64,000 bases of DNA, from contig JAKCOZ010000005.1 of the NCBI GenBank assembly GCA_022605955.1, positions 51,461,762 to 51,525,761 of the forward strand. The letters are read 5' to 3'. Made by a program: the position numbers and the translations under genes. The notes under the pieces are model-generated. The model worked only from the letters and a program-made list of their open reading frames with translations. It was not told where the DNA came from and searched no databases. Shown piece by piece: positions 36,501 through 46,600 of this stretch. How positions within the stretch are numbered: position 1 is the stretch's first letter; each line of letters starts with the position of its first letter. The DNA comes from Rallus limicola (lineage: Eukaryota; Chordata; Aves; Gruiformes; Rallidae).

Positions 36501-39500
36501 CCTGGACAGTAGCAAAAAATGAAGCTGCAATCATTGAATGTTTTTGTTTGACCACTGATTTAGGTAAATTTATAAATCAATACTTTTTCACTAGAAGCAA
36601 TTTCCAAAAAGGCTTCTCAAGACCATGGTGTGGGATTCTAGAAAAACATTACAAATGGTGACTGTGGTTAACGTCTTCTGTCTTTTAGAAAGACAATGAC
36701 TGGGCAGTTGGAACGCAATGAGAATTTGCACTGTGAAACATCCATGGCTGCTTGCCTAAATAATTAAGCAAGCATGAAAAGCAAATGAGTTTTTAAGGAG
36801 AGTGTCTGTTGCTGGGGAAAGAGGCACCTGTGGTTATTTGCTTCATCATTAACATTTCTAGTATAGTAATGCCTGAAGGTCCCAACCAGGTTGTTTAAAT
36901 TAACTCAATCAACATAGCAATTTGCATAGGGGCAATAAAGGCAAATGCAGTCAACATGTTAATAACTTTAAATGAAAAAAGGTTATTAAAAACTGAAGCA
37001 AGTGAGTCCAGTCTTAAAAAAAAAAAAATCCATTTTACCCTTCTCCAAAAATAAAATGAAACTTATTTTTTGGATCCACTTTGCAACCAGAAGATTACAT
37101 TTAACCTGAGAATACACAAAACTACAAATACACATCAAACTGAGTGCAGTTCAAAGAGAGATGCAAATCAAAATTAAGAAGCTTCCTCTCATGCTATGCT
37201 TTTAAGCATTACCTTCAGTCTGGGGACTCCAAAGAGAGAGTCTACTTTTCCTAATCATGTATGCAGCAGTCCTAGCATTCTTCCTCCAACACCACAGCAA
37301 AACAATAAACCATTATCATACATCATACCATCTCAGCAAGCAAGTCAAAGAATCATCTGCAACAAGCATGGAGGAATCAGGGAGGCTGACGCTGCCTTTA
37401 GAAGAAATAAAGCCAACAAGCATCCAAAAATAAATGGCAACAGAAATCCTTCTGGACAAGAAAGTACTGTTACTTGACTAGATAAACAAATAGGAGGTGA
37501 GAGTCGTGTTTTGAGGTGGAAGAGAGACTGAAGGAGTACTAGAGCAAGCAAGTACTAGTAACCGATTTTTACTTCTTGTGCATCCTCTTCCCTTATCTAG
37601 ACCCATATTGTAGTTCAGGTTGGAATGGATCTCAGCAGGTCTCCAGCCCAACCTGCTGCTCAGAGCAGGGTCAACTACAGGAAAAGACCATGTTGCTCAG
37701 CATCTTGAAAACCCTGATGAACAGAAACTTCCAAACTGCACTGAGCAACCTATTTCAACACTTTGCTTACTGATGGTGAAAAACCTTTTCTTGATATCAA
37801 GTCAAAACATCTCATTCTAATTAATTATGTCCGTTGCTGCTAATCCTCCTGCTGTGTGCTCCTGTGAAGAGTCTGGCTCTAACATCTTTTCGGTAAGCAC
37901 CAGCCTTATTTAACAGCAGGACAGACCACAAGGCACACTAAAAATTATTTTCTACTAGGCTGAAAGTGGAGATCAAAGCACTGCCAACACCTCTTCCCAA
38001 AGTCTTTTATGATCACATTGCAAAGACCATGACACTGGAGATTACAGGAGGTTGAAAAAGAAACTGCTATTTCCCTGGATGGAAAGGCAGAATTTCACTC
38101 TGCTGAGATCAGAACTTCAGACAACCCATTCTCCAGGTGGAAGGAATGAGGTGCTCTGAAACAGAGGAGCAAACCTAAACTGTTCAAAAGTTGGGCCAAG
38201 GCTAGACAAGCTTTGCAACTCTCCTAAACAAGCAAGGCCTGTTGCTTAGATTGGACTAATAAAAAAAGCAAACAAAAGGCCTGATTACAGACCTCTCTAA
38301 AGATTGTATTTGCAAGTAAAATGCACTCTCTGAAAATATGAGCACGTACTTTCACTCTCAGGGACCGATCACCCTTCCAACTCAATCAACACGCAGCATG
38401 GCTCTGCTCTGCAGAAGGAAGGAGCCTGACTTGTATGAGTGGTCTAGACATTTTCAGTTCATTTCAGACAGTGCTTTAAAGACTAAACGTACTGGAAGCA
38501 TGCTGAATCTGACACTTTCAACAGGACTTTTCCAAGACACAGGACATAGTTCACCCAGAGATAAAATGGAGGAAAAAATCCAACAAATAAACTGCCTTTC
38601 CAATAATAAAATTAAAAATAGACATTTTGGCTTTTTCAAGATGACAGCAATTTTGAAATTCCAACAATTATTATGAAACGTTCTTCAGTCGAACAAGACA
38701 AACTCCCACATCTCTGTCATCAGTATAAGATGAAAAACCGTTTGACGACTTAAAGTCCCATTAAAATTAGTCTGCTCTATTGGTAAGTTTTAGCTGCATA
38801 ATACTCTTCTAAAGCATATTACAGTATAGGGGATGGCTTTTTAATTTTTTGTATGGAGAATGGGCGACCAAATCCCAAAACAACTCAATAAAGGCAGGAA
38901 GAGAGTTAGGACAAGTACAGACCAGAGACTAAGAGGCTAAGCAGGCTAACAAGAGAGAAAGAACACAAATACAACTGGTCATTAAACAAATACTGAGTTG
39001 CAGGAAGAAGCAGATACAAGTCTTCTTCGTATTACTCTTAGCAGCCACCTTTCTTATGTTGTGACCTACAGAGGGTGTTGGCTTTCCCCTGTGCTTGCAA
39101 GACACTGAAGGTCACTGATGTGGAGGATGCCTTGAGTGGGATGCAGAATGGCCCAGATAATATTGCTTCCAGCTGCAAGATGGGAAAAGGAAGCAACAGG
39201 TGGCCTTTCCCCACATGCTTTAACTTCTCTTTTTTGCTGGTAGCTGGAGTTACAAAGCTTACTTTTTGTTGTGCTTTCAGACGAAGCAATACATGAAAGG
39301 TTGTTATGGCTTCCCCTCTCTTCAAACACACTGCAAACTATTTCAAGGAGTTCTGTAATTCAGTCAGTAACCTCCCTGAAGACACTCCATACGGATGTTT
39401 CATCTGGTACCTTTCCTCAAAAGATTCCTGCAGCCAGATGATTAGCAGCCCTGTGGGTCACTTCACCTCCCACAGCAACCGAGCTGCATCGAGGAGAAAA

Positions 39501-41275
39501 TTCTGAAGAAAAATCTCAAAATTTGCTATTAGCATCTAAGCAAGAGCTGGTGAAGGTCAGGAGTAGCTCATTTTTTAGACTTTGAGATGTGATTCTTTTT
39601 TTCTCTGATATAAAATTGAAACCTTTCTCATTTTACCAAGAACACAGATTACCTGGACCAGTGTGACATATTTTGTACAGATGAGTCTGGACAAGTTAAA
39701 TATTTTTTGGAAATAAATATTGCCACCACTACTACTTCTAACAACACTTCTTTTTCTTTAATCACATTTACATTCCAACTTCAAGATGGGAGTTGAAAAA
39801 AAAAAAAGAGGCATTTCAAGGTACAATCTAATGAACTAATTGCTTTTCTTTTTTAAACACACAATCTGTGGGCAAAAATTGATCTAAAATAGAATGCACT
39901 GAAGTTTTCTGTTTGGGCCATAAATGTTTTGCCATATTTGCCACATGTTTTTTTTTTTAATTTTGTTTTGCTTTGGGTTTTTCTTTTTTGTTGTTTTTTT
40001 TTGTTTATTTTTTAAAGAAAAACTCAGCAGGGGGGAGAAATCAAGCTATGACCTGAAAAGGCCATTTGCATATTCTTTAACAGGACTTCCTGGCTAGTTA
40101 CAGTTACCAGTAACACCGAAGATTCCTGTTCGCTCAGATTCACCTTTAAAAAAAGCTAGAAAATAGAGCACATTAGAAGCCATCACACAGGTAAACACAG
40201 ATCATGATACTGAAACTTTGCATTTTTCCTCTTCTCAGGGTTGTTTCCCTATTACTAATCTATTTCTCTCTCTCCCATCTCTCCAGTTACCCCTGTAACA
40301 GTTTGGTACTCATACACCCCACCTCAACACCTTTTCTGGCTGGAATGTTCAGAAGAGAAAAGACAAATAATTTAATCTTTTTTGTCTGTTCTTCCTGACA
40401 ATGCTTTTTTTAAAAAAAACAACAAAACCAAAACCAACCACTTTTACAGATACAATACCTCTCTCTTCCTCTTCTTCACACTGGTGGCTAGTCTTCAGGT
40501 TACTACAGTCATTCTATTTCGTAACAGTCAGTATGAAAAATCACTTGTGTTTAAAAGGAAATAAACCTCCAATTCTACACATGCAGTAATTTGTTATAAG
40601 CAATCAAAATAATTCAATAAGAGTTTAGGAAAAAGTCACTAATGTTAAGAAGTAAAGATTCATTTGATTATTGCAATTCCAGCAGATTGCTATGAGCAAT
40701 AAATAGTCTTCAGAGGGATGCCATGTACCAAGACAGCTGGGAGGACAAAAATAGATGCAACTAACCTACTCACATTGTATGTAAAACAGTTGTAACATGG
40801 AGAATGAGGGCAAGACAAGCATATGTCAATAGCGATCTCTATTTCCACATACAGAGCAAGTTCGTATTTCTCTCAAAATACATTTTATAAAAAACCTAAT
40901 ACATTTACACAGTATCACCTACCAAAAAAGTAATTTCTGTCTTCAACAACTGCTGTTTTAAAAATGGGTAACATCTGACCCTGTGCCATTGTGGTCACTC
41001 TGCATCCCAATGAAAGAGTCATGCTAAGTCTTGGTACATTATTTGCAGTGTTAAAAGCAAAAGAATATGTTTGACTTTTCATTTTACTGAACATTTACTC
41101 AGATTTACAAACCCAGTGATTTTCCAATTCAGATTTCTTAGAGAAAAATTAAAACAGCCAATGCTGACAGATCTTTGCTTGCAATTAATATTCAACTTTA
41201 ACATTACAAAAAAAAGTTTCAAATAAAAAGAAAGCTACAATACCTGAAGAAGGTCACTGAGGTCAAGTAGCATAT
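9249..41275 (-). CDS. BRF1: BRF1, TFIIIB subunit (partial, 8 internal exons)
   Basis: This is the middle part of BRF1, the TFIIB-related subunit of TFIIIB that, with TBP and BDP1, recruits RNA polymerase III to tRNA, 5S and other type 1/2 promoters in the nucleus. Coding exons are 41275-41244, 32332-32260, 24107-23958, 22347-22254, 12144-12018, 10497-10458, 10368-10276 and 9527-9249. All introns are GT-AG and every junction keeps the frame. The 888 nt encode about 296 residues matching human BRF1 from about residue 147: end of cyclin fold 1 ([27 protein letters not shown]), cyclin fold 2 ([31 protein letters not shown]), then the acidic linker ([20 protein letters not shown]). Human residues R223, T259 and P292, whose substitutions are reported in cerebellofaciodental syndrome, are the normal residues here. 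The zinc ribbon and the C-terminal TBP-binding block are not in the window. BTBD6 lies antisense within one intron. The identification is based on remembered family sequence and is strong. Confidence 0.97.
9528..10275 (-). other. BRF1 intron B-A (748 nt)
   Basis: GT-AG intron containing the small CR1 end at 10117-10188. Nothing else is recognised. Confidence 0.9.
10117..10188 (-). mobile_element. CR1 3'-end fragment
   Basis: AATCACAGAATCAT then GGTTGGGAAGGACCTTTAAG and GAGTCCAACC form the reverse complement of the CR1 3' terminus with its ATTCTGTG-type tail. About 70 nt remain. It lies in the intron between BRF1 exons B and A, 88 nt past exon B, and in the same orientation as BRF1. Confidence 0.85.
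10276..10368 (-). CDS. BRF1: BRF1 exon B (93 nt)
   Basis: The acceptor CACCACAG|GTGAAATA and donor GATG|GTAAG bound a 93-nt exon. It encodes [20 protein letters not shown] followed by AKG and FTKD, nearly identical to human [20 protein letters not shown]. It lies in the linker just C-terminal of the second cyclin fold. The intron to exon C is only 89 nt. A small CR1 fragment lies 88 nt beyond its 3' splice border. Confidence 0.97.
10458..10497 (-). CDS. BRF1: BRF1 exon C (40 nt)
   Basis: A short exon with acceptor TCATTTCAG|CTTGAG and donor GAAG|GTATAA. It encodes [13 protein letters not shown] plus the first base of the following glycine, matching human LEQVLSKKLEEVE. At 40 nt it is not a multiple of three, so skipping it would shift the frame. 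Confidence 0.96.
10498..12017 (-). other. BRF1 intron D-C (1520 nt)
   Basis: GT-AG intron with no recognised repeat. The open frames at 10761-11153 and 11102-11446 show no family resemblance and are taken as chance. Confidence 0.85.
12018..12144 (-). CDS. BRF1: BRF1 exon D (127 nt)
   Basis: The acceptor TTTGGTAG|GTTGACA and donor CAGCAG|GTGAAT bound an exon encoding [20 protein letters not shown], then [17 protein letters not shown] and KIQQ. This is one of the best conserved BRF1 blocks, immediately after the second cyclin repeat. The proline corresponding to human P292 (CDPP) is present. Confidence 0.98.
17165..17203. repeat. (GC)n(AC)n alternating dinucleotide tract
   Basis: A 39-nt strictly alternating purine-pyrimidine run: GCACATGTG, then a GC block, then (AC)n. 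It lies in the BRF1 intron between exons E and D. Such tracts are microsatellites and can adopt Z-DNA. Confidence 0.92.
19870..20210 (+). mobile_element. CR1-like retrotransposon 3' fragment (type uncertain)
   Basis: The translation contains a pattern typical of the ORF2 C-terminus ([29 protein letters not shown]). It is followed by GGACATGGTTTAGAGGTGGA and a TTGGACTCAAAGGTCTTTTC end. It differs from the other CR1 copies here and probably belongs to another CR1 subfamily. An LTR-element origin cannot be excluded. The repeat may start earlier, near 19670. Confidence 0.65.
22254..22347 (-). CDS. BRF1: BRF1 exon E (94 nt), cyclin fold 2
   Basis: The acceptor TTCTCCAG|CTCTGCTAG and donor GAAAAG|GTCAGT bound an exon encoding [23 protein letters not shown] and CESTLRK. 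This is the core of the second TFIIB-like cyclin repeat. Only conservative changes from human are seen (human ISVVKV, here IRVVKV). The threonine corresponding to human T259 is present in CEST. Confidence 0.98.
22348..23957 (-). other. BRF1 intron F-E (1610 nt)
   Basis: GT-AG intron with no recognised repeat or gene. Confidence 0.9.
23958..24107 (-). CDS. BRF1: BRF1 exon F (150 nt), start of cyclin fold 2
   Basis: The acceptor CTGTTGCAG|ATCCATG and donor GAGCAG|GTATGT bound an exon encoding [40 protein letters not shown] and RRPSGLCGA. It joins the two cyclin folds and begins the second. The arginine corresponding to human R223 (TGRRP) is present. The intron on its 5' side, 24108-32259, contains the whole BTBD6 gene on the opposite strand. 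Confidence 0.98.
26925..27503 (+). other. BTBD6: Candidate BTBD6 5' UTR exon
   Basis: GC-rich leader ending at a consensus donor, CCAAG|GTGAGC (27503/27504). A matching acceptor, TTTTCTTCTGCTTCCAG, lies at 27726-27727, so a 224-nt intron is possible. If it is not spliced, the leader continues to ATG 27658. A short upstream ORF, 27196-27315 (39 codons, weak start context), lies in it. The 5' limit is a guess based on the promoter elements. Confidence 0.5.
27658..28022 (+). CDS. BTBD6: BTBD6 coding exon 1
   Basis: The exon runs from the first in-frame ATG after the stop at 27595 to donor GAGAG|GTAAGG. The first ATG (27658) begins [20 protein letters not shown], resembling the long human BTBD6 N-terminus and, at MKCLTFF, that of BTBD3. 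The third in-frame ATG at 27817 (MAAELYPAS) has the best start context (A at -3, G at +4). Residues 54-110 are low complexity: runs of alanine, glutamine, five prolines and NNNN. Start codon choice may depend on splicing (see findings). Confidence 0.93.
27658..30007 (+). CDS. BTBD6: BTBD6, BTB-BACK-PHR adaptor protein (complete CDS)
   Basis: Coding exons 27658-28022, 28263-28353, 28629-28747 and 28975-30007 join in frame (1608 nt, 535 codons plus TGA). All introns are GT-AG. The product has a hydrophobic N-terminus, a low-complexity N/A/Q/P linker (about 58-110), a BTB/POZ domain (about 130-235, [15 protein letters not shown] and [20 protein letters not shown]), a BACK domain (about 245-345) and a C-terminal PHR domain (from [20 protein letters not shown] at about 385). 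It ends in QIPELIFYA, as do BTBD3 and BTBD6. The wording [30 protein letters not shown] and the MAAELYPAS segment identify BTBD6 rather than its paralogue BTBD3. Members of this family act as substrate adaptors of CUL3 ligases. Zebrafish Btbd6 promotes neurogenesis by removing Plzf from the nucleus for degradation. The gene lies antisense in a BRF1 intron. The start is uncertain among 27658, 27694 and 27817 (535, 523 or 482 aa); 535 and 482 correspond to the long and short human forms as I recall them. Confidence 0.97.
28263..28353 (+). CDS. BTBD6: BTBD6 coding exon 2 (91 nt), start of BTB domain
   Basis: The acceptor CTTGCAG|GAACGC and donor CATAAG|GTTTGT bound an exon encoding [20 protein letters not shown] then [10 protein letters not shown]. 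It is the first strand/helix part of the BTB fold, which mediates dimerisation and CUL3 binding. The donor GTTTGT is weaker than consensus. Confidence 0.97.
28629..28747 (+). CDS. BTBD6: BTBD6 coding exon 3 (119 nt), BTB domain
   Basis: The acceptor TTTTCCAG|TATGTT and donor TTAAA|GTAAGT bound an exon encoding [20 protein letters not shown] then [19 protein letters not shown]. This is the central part of the BTB fold. The lysine codon split at the end is completed by the first base of exon 4. Confidence 0.98.
28975..30007 (+). CDS. BTBD6: BTBD6 last coding exon (1033 nt), BACK and PHR domains
   Basis: The acceptor CCCCATCCAG|ATACATG is preceded by a strong T/C tract. The exon encodes the end of the BTB domain ([20 protein letters not shown]), the BACK domain ([20 protein letters not shown] onward) and the whole PHR domain ([52 protein letters not shown]), ending in TGA. 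The frame is intact throughout and most differences from human are conservative, so the gene looks functional. Confidence 0.98.
30008..30370 (+). other. BTBD6: BTBD6 proximal 3' UTR
   Basis: AT-rich sequence directly after the BTBD6 stop. It contains AU-rich TTATTTTATTTATT at about 30173-30186 and a perfect Pumilio-type motif TGTATATA at 30264-30271. Overlapping weak poly(A) hexamers AATATA/TATAAA lie at 30343-30350, followed by T/G-rich sequence (30376-30420). This would give a short 3' UTR. A canonical AATAAA lies about 1 kb further on. Confidence 0.55.
31310..31315 (+). terminator. Candidate distal poly(A) signal for BTBD6
   Basis: This is the first canonical AATAAA on the plus strand that I see after the BTBD6 stop codon. 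It is followed by TG-rich sequence at about 31368-31395. Using it would give a 3' UTR of about 1.3 kb. No transcript evidence is available, and the proximal variant signals near 30345 may be used instead. Confidence 0.4.
32260..32332 (-). CDS. BRF1: BRF1 exon G (73 nt), end of cyclin fold 1
   Basis: The acceptor TTTAATAG|GTGAACG and donor GCCATAG|GTATTA bound 24 codons plus one base. The exon encodes [20 protein letters not shown] then APAI, as in human BRF1. The final G joins AT of exon F to make the aspartate of IDPCLY, which confirms the junction across BTBD6. Confidence 0.98.
37605..37910 (-). mobile_element. CR1 LINE 3' fragment
   Basis: Reverse-oriented CR1: a GTTGGAATGGATCTCAGCAG start, CAGCCCAACCTGCTGCTCAG, then degenerate versions of the ORF2 end (GAGCAACCTATTTCAACACT, TGGTGAAAAACCTTTTCTTG) and a CTGTGAAGAGTCTGGCTCTA block. 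It is strongly diverged from the copies at 41.5 and 63.2 kb, so it is probably an older subfamily. It lies in the BRF1 intron between exons H and G. Confidence 0.85.
39947..40017 (+). repeat. T-rich low-complexity tract
   Basis: About 70 nt of T runs broken by G (TTTTGTTTTGCTTTGGGTTT and TTGTTGTTTTTTTTTGTTTA). On the BRF1 strand this is an A-rich tract and could be the remains of a retroposed poly(A) tail, but I recognise no parent element beside it. Confidence 0.6.
41244..41275 (-). CDS. BRF1: BRF1 exon H (32 nt microexon)
   Basis: The acceptor CTTCTTCACAG|ATATGC and donor CTTCAG|GTATTG bound a 32-nt exon. It encodes the last two bases of a histidine codon and then [10 protein letters not shown], identical to human [13 protein letters not shown] in cyclin fold 1. 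It joins exon G in phase 0. The next exon upstream (human [20 protein letters not shown]) was not found in 41276-64000, so the following intron is at least 22.7 kb if that exon is outside the window. A CR1 copy begins about 250 nt to the right. Confidence 0.95.
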
Positions 41276-41523
41276 CTGTGAAGAAGTCAAGGAATATACA
41301 TGCTTGTTGAATGTGGCAGTGTTTCTTAATTCATTAGCAACCCCAAAAAAGGAATAAACCCAGGTGTAACAGTCACAGAAACCAAGTACAGAATAGGTAT
41401 TCGGATGCATCTCTTCAGCTAACAGCCAGCACCCAGCTAACCCTTCAGCTCCCCAAAACATCCTGCCAGCTCCCACTACTTTTACTGCACAAGTTATGTG
41501 GAGTGATGGTCTCAAAGAACAAG

Positions 41524-41935
41524 GGAGCTGGAGCACCTCTCCTATGAAGACGGGCTGAGAGATTTAGGCTTATTCAGCCTGGAGAAGAGAAGGCTCCAGG
41601 GAGACCTTACAGCTGCCTTCCAGTACCTGAAGGGGCTACAGGAAAGCTGGAGAGGGACTGGTTAAAAGGGCAGGGAGTAATAGGACAAGAGGGAATGGCC
41701 TTATGCTGAAGGAGGTGAGATTTAGATTACACATTAGAAAAGAAATTGTTGACTGTGAGTGGTGAGGCCCTGGCACAGGGTGCACAGAGAAGCTGTAGCT
41801 GCCCCTGGATCCCTGGAAGCGTTCACGGCCAGGTTGGATGGGGCTTTGGGCAACCTGGGCTAGTGGAAGGTGTCCCAGCCCACAGCAGGGGGTTGGGACT
41901 AGAGGAGCTTTGAGGTGGTTCTTCCCAAAACTATT
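41524..41935 (+). mobile_element. CR1 LINE 3' fragment
   Basis: Plus-oriented CR1. It begins at the block translating as [24 protein letters not shown] sequence (GAGCTGGAGCACCTCTCCTA) and runs through GAGAAGAGAAGGCTCCAGGG, CCAGGTTGGATGGGGCTTTG and GGTGTCCCAGCCCACAGCAG. It ends near the CTTTGAGGTGGTTCTTCCCA terminus. It is antisense to BRF1 and starts about 250 nt upstream of exon H. Confidence 0.93.
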
Positions 41936-43602
41936 CTGTGCGTGACTCCCATACGCGCAATATACTGTGGCCTGAGACACCCAAACACAACAAAGAACGA
42001 ACAGTAGCAGCAGCAATATAGCCTACTCACTCTCACTACACTTAATTTAAGAATGTAAATCATCACCAGTCTGCTGTGCCACTGTAGGAACCTAAGATCC
42101 CAGAAAAACACAGGAGAGCAAAGAAAGAAAGCTGCAGCACTTTTGTCTTCTATGAGGACCTGCCAAGAAGCTGGGAAGTGAAAGCCACTTTGGCTATTCT
42201 CTTCTCTGACTATGAAAATCAACTGTTACCTTTGAGTTTTCACTCGTTCTTCCACATCTTATGCTGCTGCAAAAATAGTAGGTCACTGTCTATTACTCAT
42301 TACAAGCACCCTTGGAACCCATAATAGATAAAACCAAGCCAAAACCACTGCAAGTTTCCATTAGATTTTACTGAAATTACACTCACTTATAAATACATTG
42401 TCTTAACAGTATCTAAAAAGGAAAAAAGCAAGCACCACTAAGCTCAAGGTGCAAAGGTAGCCCTCTTGCTGCTATCAAAGTAATGAACACATGCTAATCT
42501 CCTTATCAGCTACTCAGGTGTGGCTTACACCTTGTAAAAGGGTTCAGGTTTTACCATCACAAGGAGTGTCAAAGTGAAGTGTGAGAGAAGCAGCAGGCAA
42601 AGAAAACATGTACATGGGAACATTTGTGTACATAGCAATGTGTTAAGAAATCCAGTATTAAAACAAAATACAGGGACGTCAGTAGAGTTTGGTACATTGT
42701 GGTAATGCAAGTAGTAACGTACATTCCCCTCTTGAAGTATGCCAGAATAATACAGTACACACTTCTCCTAAATATTATTAGCCATGGAAGGAGAATAATT
42801 CAGATAATGTAATCAGTTTTATACATAAACATTTTCCTTGCTAACATTTTTTTATCCTTGAGCATTTCTCTCCTTAGTTTGCATTTGAAATTGTATGAAT
42901 TTAGTACTCTAAAATTGTTACAAAATTCAATGCATTATGCTAATATTGTTTGGTGAAAGTTAATTTTAGCATTAAAAAACACAGTATAGCTGGTTATTTA
43001 ATTAGCTGAAAACACAGCATGTCTCTGAAAAAAATAAGAAATCCATTATAGATAATATTATAGAAGATATTAATCTTAAAATTTAGCACAATAAGGAAAT
43101 TGTGAACCAAAGCCATGTGTAAAAATAACAGCGTATTAAAAATGCAGCTTAGAAATCTGCATGGGGGAATACTGAATGCAATGCAACTTTTTGGTCAAAG
43201 TAGTGAGAAAGGAGAAAATGGAAAGACTTTAACAGCAGAGCTACCAGGGGACCATAATAATTGTCAGCTCATCAAACAGATCTAGGAAGAAATCATTACA
43301 CCAATTTTATGCTTGAGAAATATCCTCGGTCTGAAAATGTTCCTAGCTCATTACAGACTTGAAGCATCTGGTTGCTCTGCTCCCACCCTGAGGTACCTTC
43401 ACCACTGAGATAAACTGTAGTCATCACTCATATCTGATAGATTACATCACAATTTAGGATAAAAAACCACCCCTATATAAAAATAATAGAAATCCACCAC
43501 CAAAAGAAAAGCAGCTCACAGGTTATGGAGGCACCAAAGTGAGCACCTGAGTGGTCCTGGAGCCTGTGTGCTGACCCTGGAAATAGGAGAAGTCACAACA
43601 GC

Positions 43603-43683
43603 ATCAGCTAACGCAGATCTTTGGGGGTTGGACTCTATGATCTCTTGAGGTCCCTTCCAATCCCTACAATTCTGTGATTCTGT
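43603..43683 (+). mobile_element. CR1 3' terminus fragment
   Basis: GGGGGTTGGACTCTATGATC, then TCTTGAGGTCCCTTCCAATC and an ACAATTCTGTGATTCTGT tail. These are the terminal 80 nt of a plus-oriented CR1-type element with its octamer repeat tail. Confidence 0.88.
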
Positions 43684-46600
43684 TATCTTGGGCAAGGCAG
43701 AGAGCCACTTTTTTGCCCTAGACATTTCAGTTACAGCGATGAAATCTGTACACCAAAGCACTCTTCATCCTCCTCAAACTGTTAACACCACCTCTGTGGA
43801 AGACCTAAACTTTTTAACACATTATAGGTGCTCAGGCTTTATTAGTGTAAGAAAAAACCACCCAACCACTTTTTTGTCCAAGTAAGAGTAAACAGAGAGT
43901 AAGTACTGCACGTGTTTCCAACATCGAGAGATTAGAGCTAAGCAGCTGGGAAATTCACTTGCAGGATTCAGGCAACTCAGAAGCAATTCAGAGCTGAACT
44001 ATAGATGCTTTAACACACAGTTGCTTTGTTCCTTAGAGAAGTTAGTTCAAGTGTCCAGTGAAATTGTAAGCAAAGGTCACAGTAAAAATGTGGCATTTCT
44101 GGATTTCATTTAAGGTTGCCTCCAGCAATCTCTTGCCCCGATTAGATGCGTAGCTGCTACGGCAAAGCAAAAGCAAAGGGGAAATTTGAGTCATGCAGTA
44201 GCAACGGGTTGGCCTTCACCGTGAATACACTGAGCACAATTATCAGCAGGAAGTAGTTGTAAAAACAGGCAGTTGTTTTCAAACTCCTTTTCAGAGTTGG
44301 AACAGTTGAGGAGAACATACGACAGCTGAAAACAGCAGATAATACTTAATATGTATTCAAAAATTATATAATCAGGGAATAAATGTTTTCTTTGAGGCTG
44401 AAAGAAAACAATAATTTTATATACGGAGACCGCTAGCACAGGGAAAAGTTCTCAAATGGATAGAAGGCGAATGATATTGTAGATATACACATACAAAAAT
44501 AACAAGACATAAACACAAGGGGACTTAGTTTATAAATGCACACAATTTTAAAAAAAAAAAGAATAAAGGAAAAGTGTTAACACGTTTCAGCTGCATTTCC
44601 GTTGCTCTTTGTACTTCAAGCTAATTTCTGCAATGGACTGTCCATCACTAGAAACTTTTAAATCAAAATGAGATTAGTCTAAAGGCTCATTTTAAAGGTT
44701 TAATTCAAGGGAATCCTTTGACCAATGTGATGCAAGAGGTCAGACCAAGCAGCCAGAACACTGCCTTTCTGCCTTTATAATCTAGTAATCTGTGTATAAT
44801 GTGAGTGCACCATGAATCACAGCAATAATGATCTCATTCTCAGCACCAGAGAAAACAAAAGTTCATGAAATGAATAGTACCAGAAACCTAAAACCCAAAA
44901 TGCCAAAACAAGCATCCTCCTTCAGAGGAACCTAAATTTTACATTTCCCAGTAATCCTAAAGTACTAACATGCAGCAAAATCCCGCCGGTTTTCAATATT
45001 GACATTTCACAGGAGGCAAAACTGCCATTTCCCAAAGTTATATATAGAGATACAGGACTAAATTGTGGAAGATGCTTTTAAAATAACAACTGTCTTTTAT
45101 GATAAAGTCATTCCCTCCCCTAAAACAATAAATTAAAAAGCAACTTTATTTTAGTGTCTGGCAATCTACAATAATCAGGAAGCCTTTAAATAGATTATTT
45201 TGTGTTACCATGTCAAAAATCTTCCATGGCATAGCACATAATATCTGGGAGACACAATCACATATATGCTGCAGGGAGAAGACAAGAGTCTAGTATTTAT
45301 TTTAGTTAGTTTCTTAAGTATTTTAGTTATTTTCCTAAGTCACCCACAGAACTTTTTTTACTTACTTTTACAAGCTTACTACAGAATCAGCTGTACCACA
45401 GACAGAATACTAACGCCAAGGAATCAGGACTGCTGGCCACTCAGCAGAAATCTGACATCCTTAAGAGCTGTGCTATCCACTAATGAAGCATCACCTTTTT
45501 TCAGCTGAAGCTAAATTGCTTTCTGTTCCTAACAAAAAGTAAAACCAGATCCATTAAGTATATAAAATATTTAAAGATAAAGCATGCTCTGTACTCGACA
45601 GGAGCAATTCGGCTGGCTGCAAACAAAAAAGCAAAGCCTAAGAGAAAATCTGACTGAAAAGCAAAAACAGTTTCTGAATATTAATGCAAATTTTTCTCAA
45701 AGCTCCAAATGAAACACAACACTTTCCATCTCAGTCTTAGGGTTCTGCATAAGCTATACAAGAGATAGGAAGTTCCCAGAAGCACTTATAATAACAAACA
45801 CATGGAGATAAGACCAAAGCAAGAGTGGACGTAGAACTGAAGTGATACCAGGGTGAAAAAACTAGTGGCAGCATTTAGCTGGCCCTGAACCCAGTTTTTC
45901 ACCTTTCAGTTCAACACCCAATTCAGAAACTTCCCTTTCCATATTTTCACACACCAAGTGACTTCTGATTATGGCTTACCACGATTATATCTCTACTGCT
46001 TTACAAGCTTTCACCATTTTAATTAGCAATTAATTAAAACTGACTGACAGCACTAATTGTTTAAAGTAAACATTTCTCTTCCCAATGACACTGAACTAAA
46101 ACGATTAGAAAATAATAACCCAAACCAGTTCTGTAGAAAACTCGTTTCTGATAACTCTAATAAAAACTCTGCTTTGAGGCTGAATTCCTACAGAGCCAAT
46201 TTCCAAAGTTTCTTAAATTTACAATTTTATCTGAGCGAAGAAGTCCACGCAGCACAGGCTACACCCGAGCATACAAATAAAAGCAGCATGTAACAATTCA
46301 AAGCAGCAAACACAAATGCCATTTTCTCAAGAACCTATACCTGTATTTCTGTGCAGATTAATGCACGAGCATTAACAGAGTTGTGTTTTTAGTTTGCAGG
46401 GTTTCTTTTCTTCTTTGCACACAGCTGCACGTCTGTATTTCATAAAACTGGGCTTTGCTGTACTCTGTATTCTAAAATTCCCAACTCAAAGGACAAAAAC
46501 CAGCACCATGCTCCTTCCCCACGTAAATCAGGATGCTTCTCTGGCAGGTCCCTTTCAGCATATGCTCCACCTCCATCTTTATTGTAAAGAAACAGCATTT

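Larger units (their letters stand above)
32333..41243 (-). other. BRF1 intron H-G (8.9 kb)
   Basis: AT-rich GT-AG intron with one CR1 fragment (37.6-37.9 kb) and the T-rich tract near 40.0 kb. No open frame in it resembles a known protein. Confidence 0.85.

Noticed and set aside
41219..41536. 105-codon minus-strand frame as a gene
   Set aside because: Only 41244-41275 within it is real coding sequence (BRF1 exon H, in its own phase). The rest is intron and CR1.
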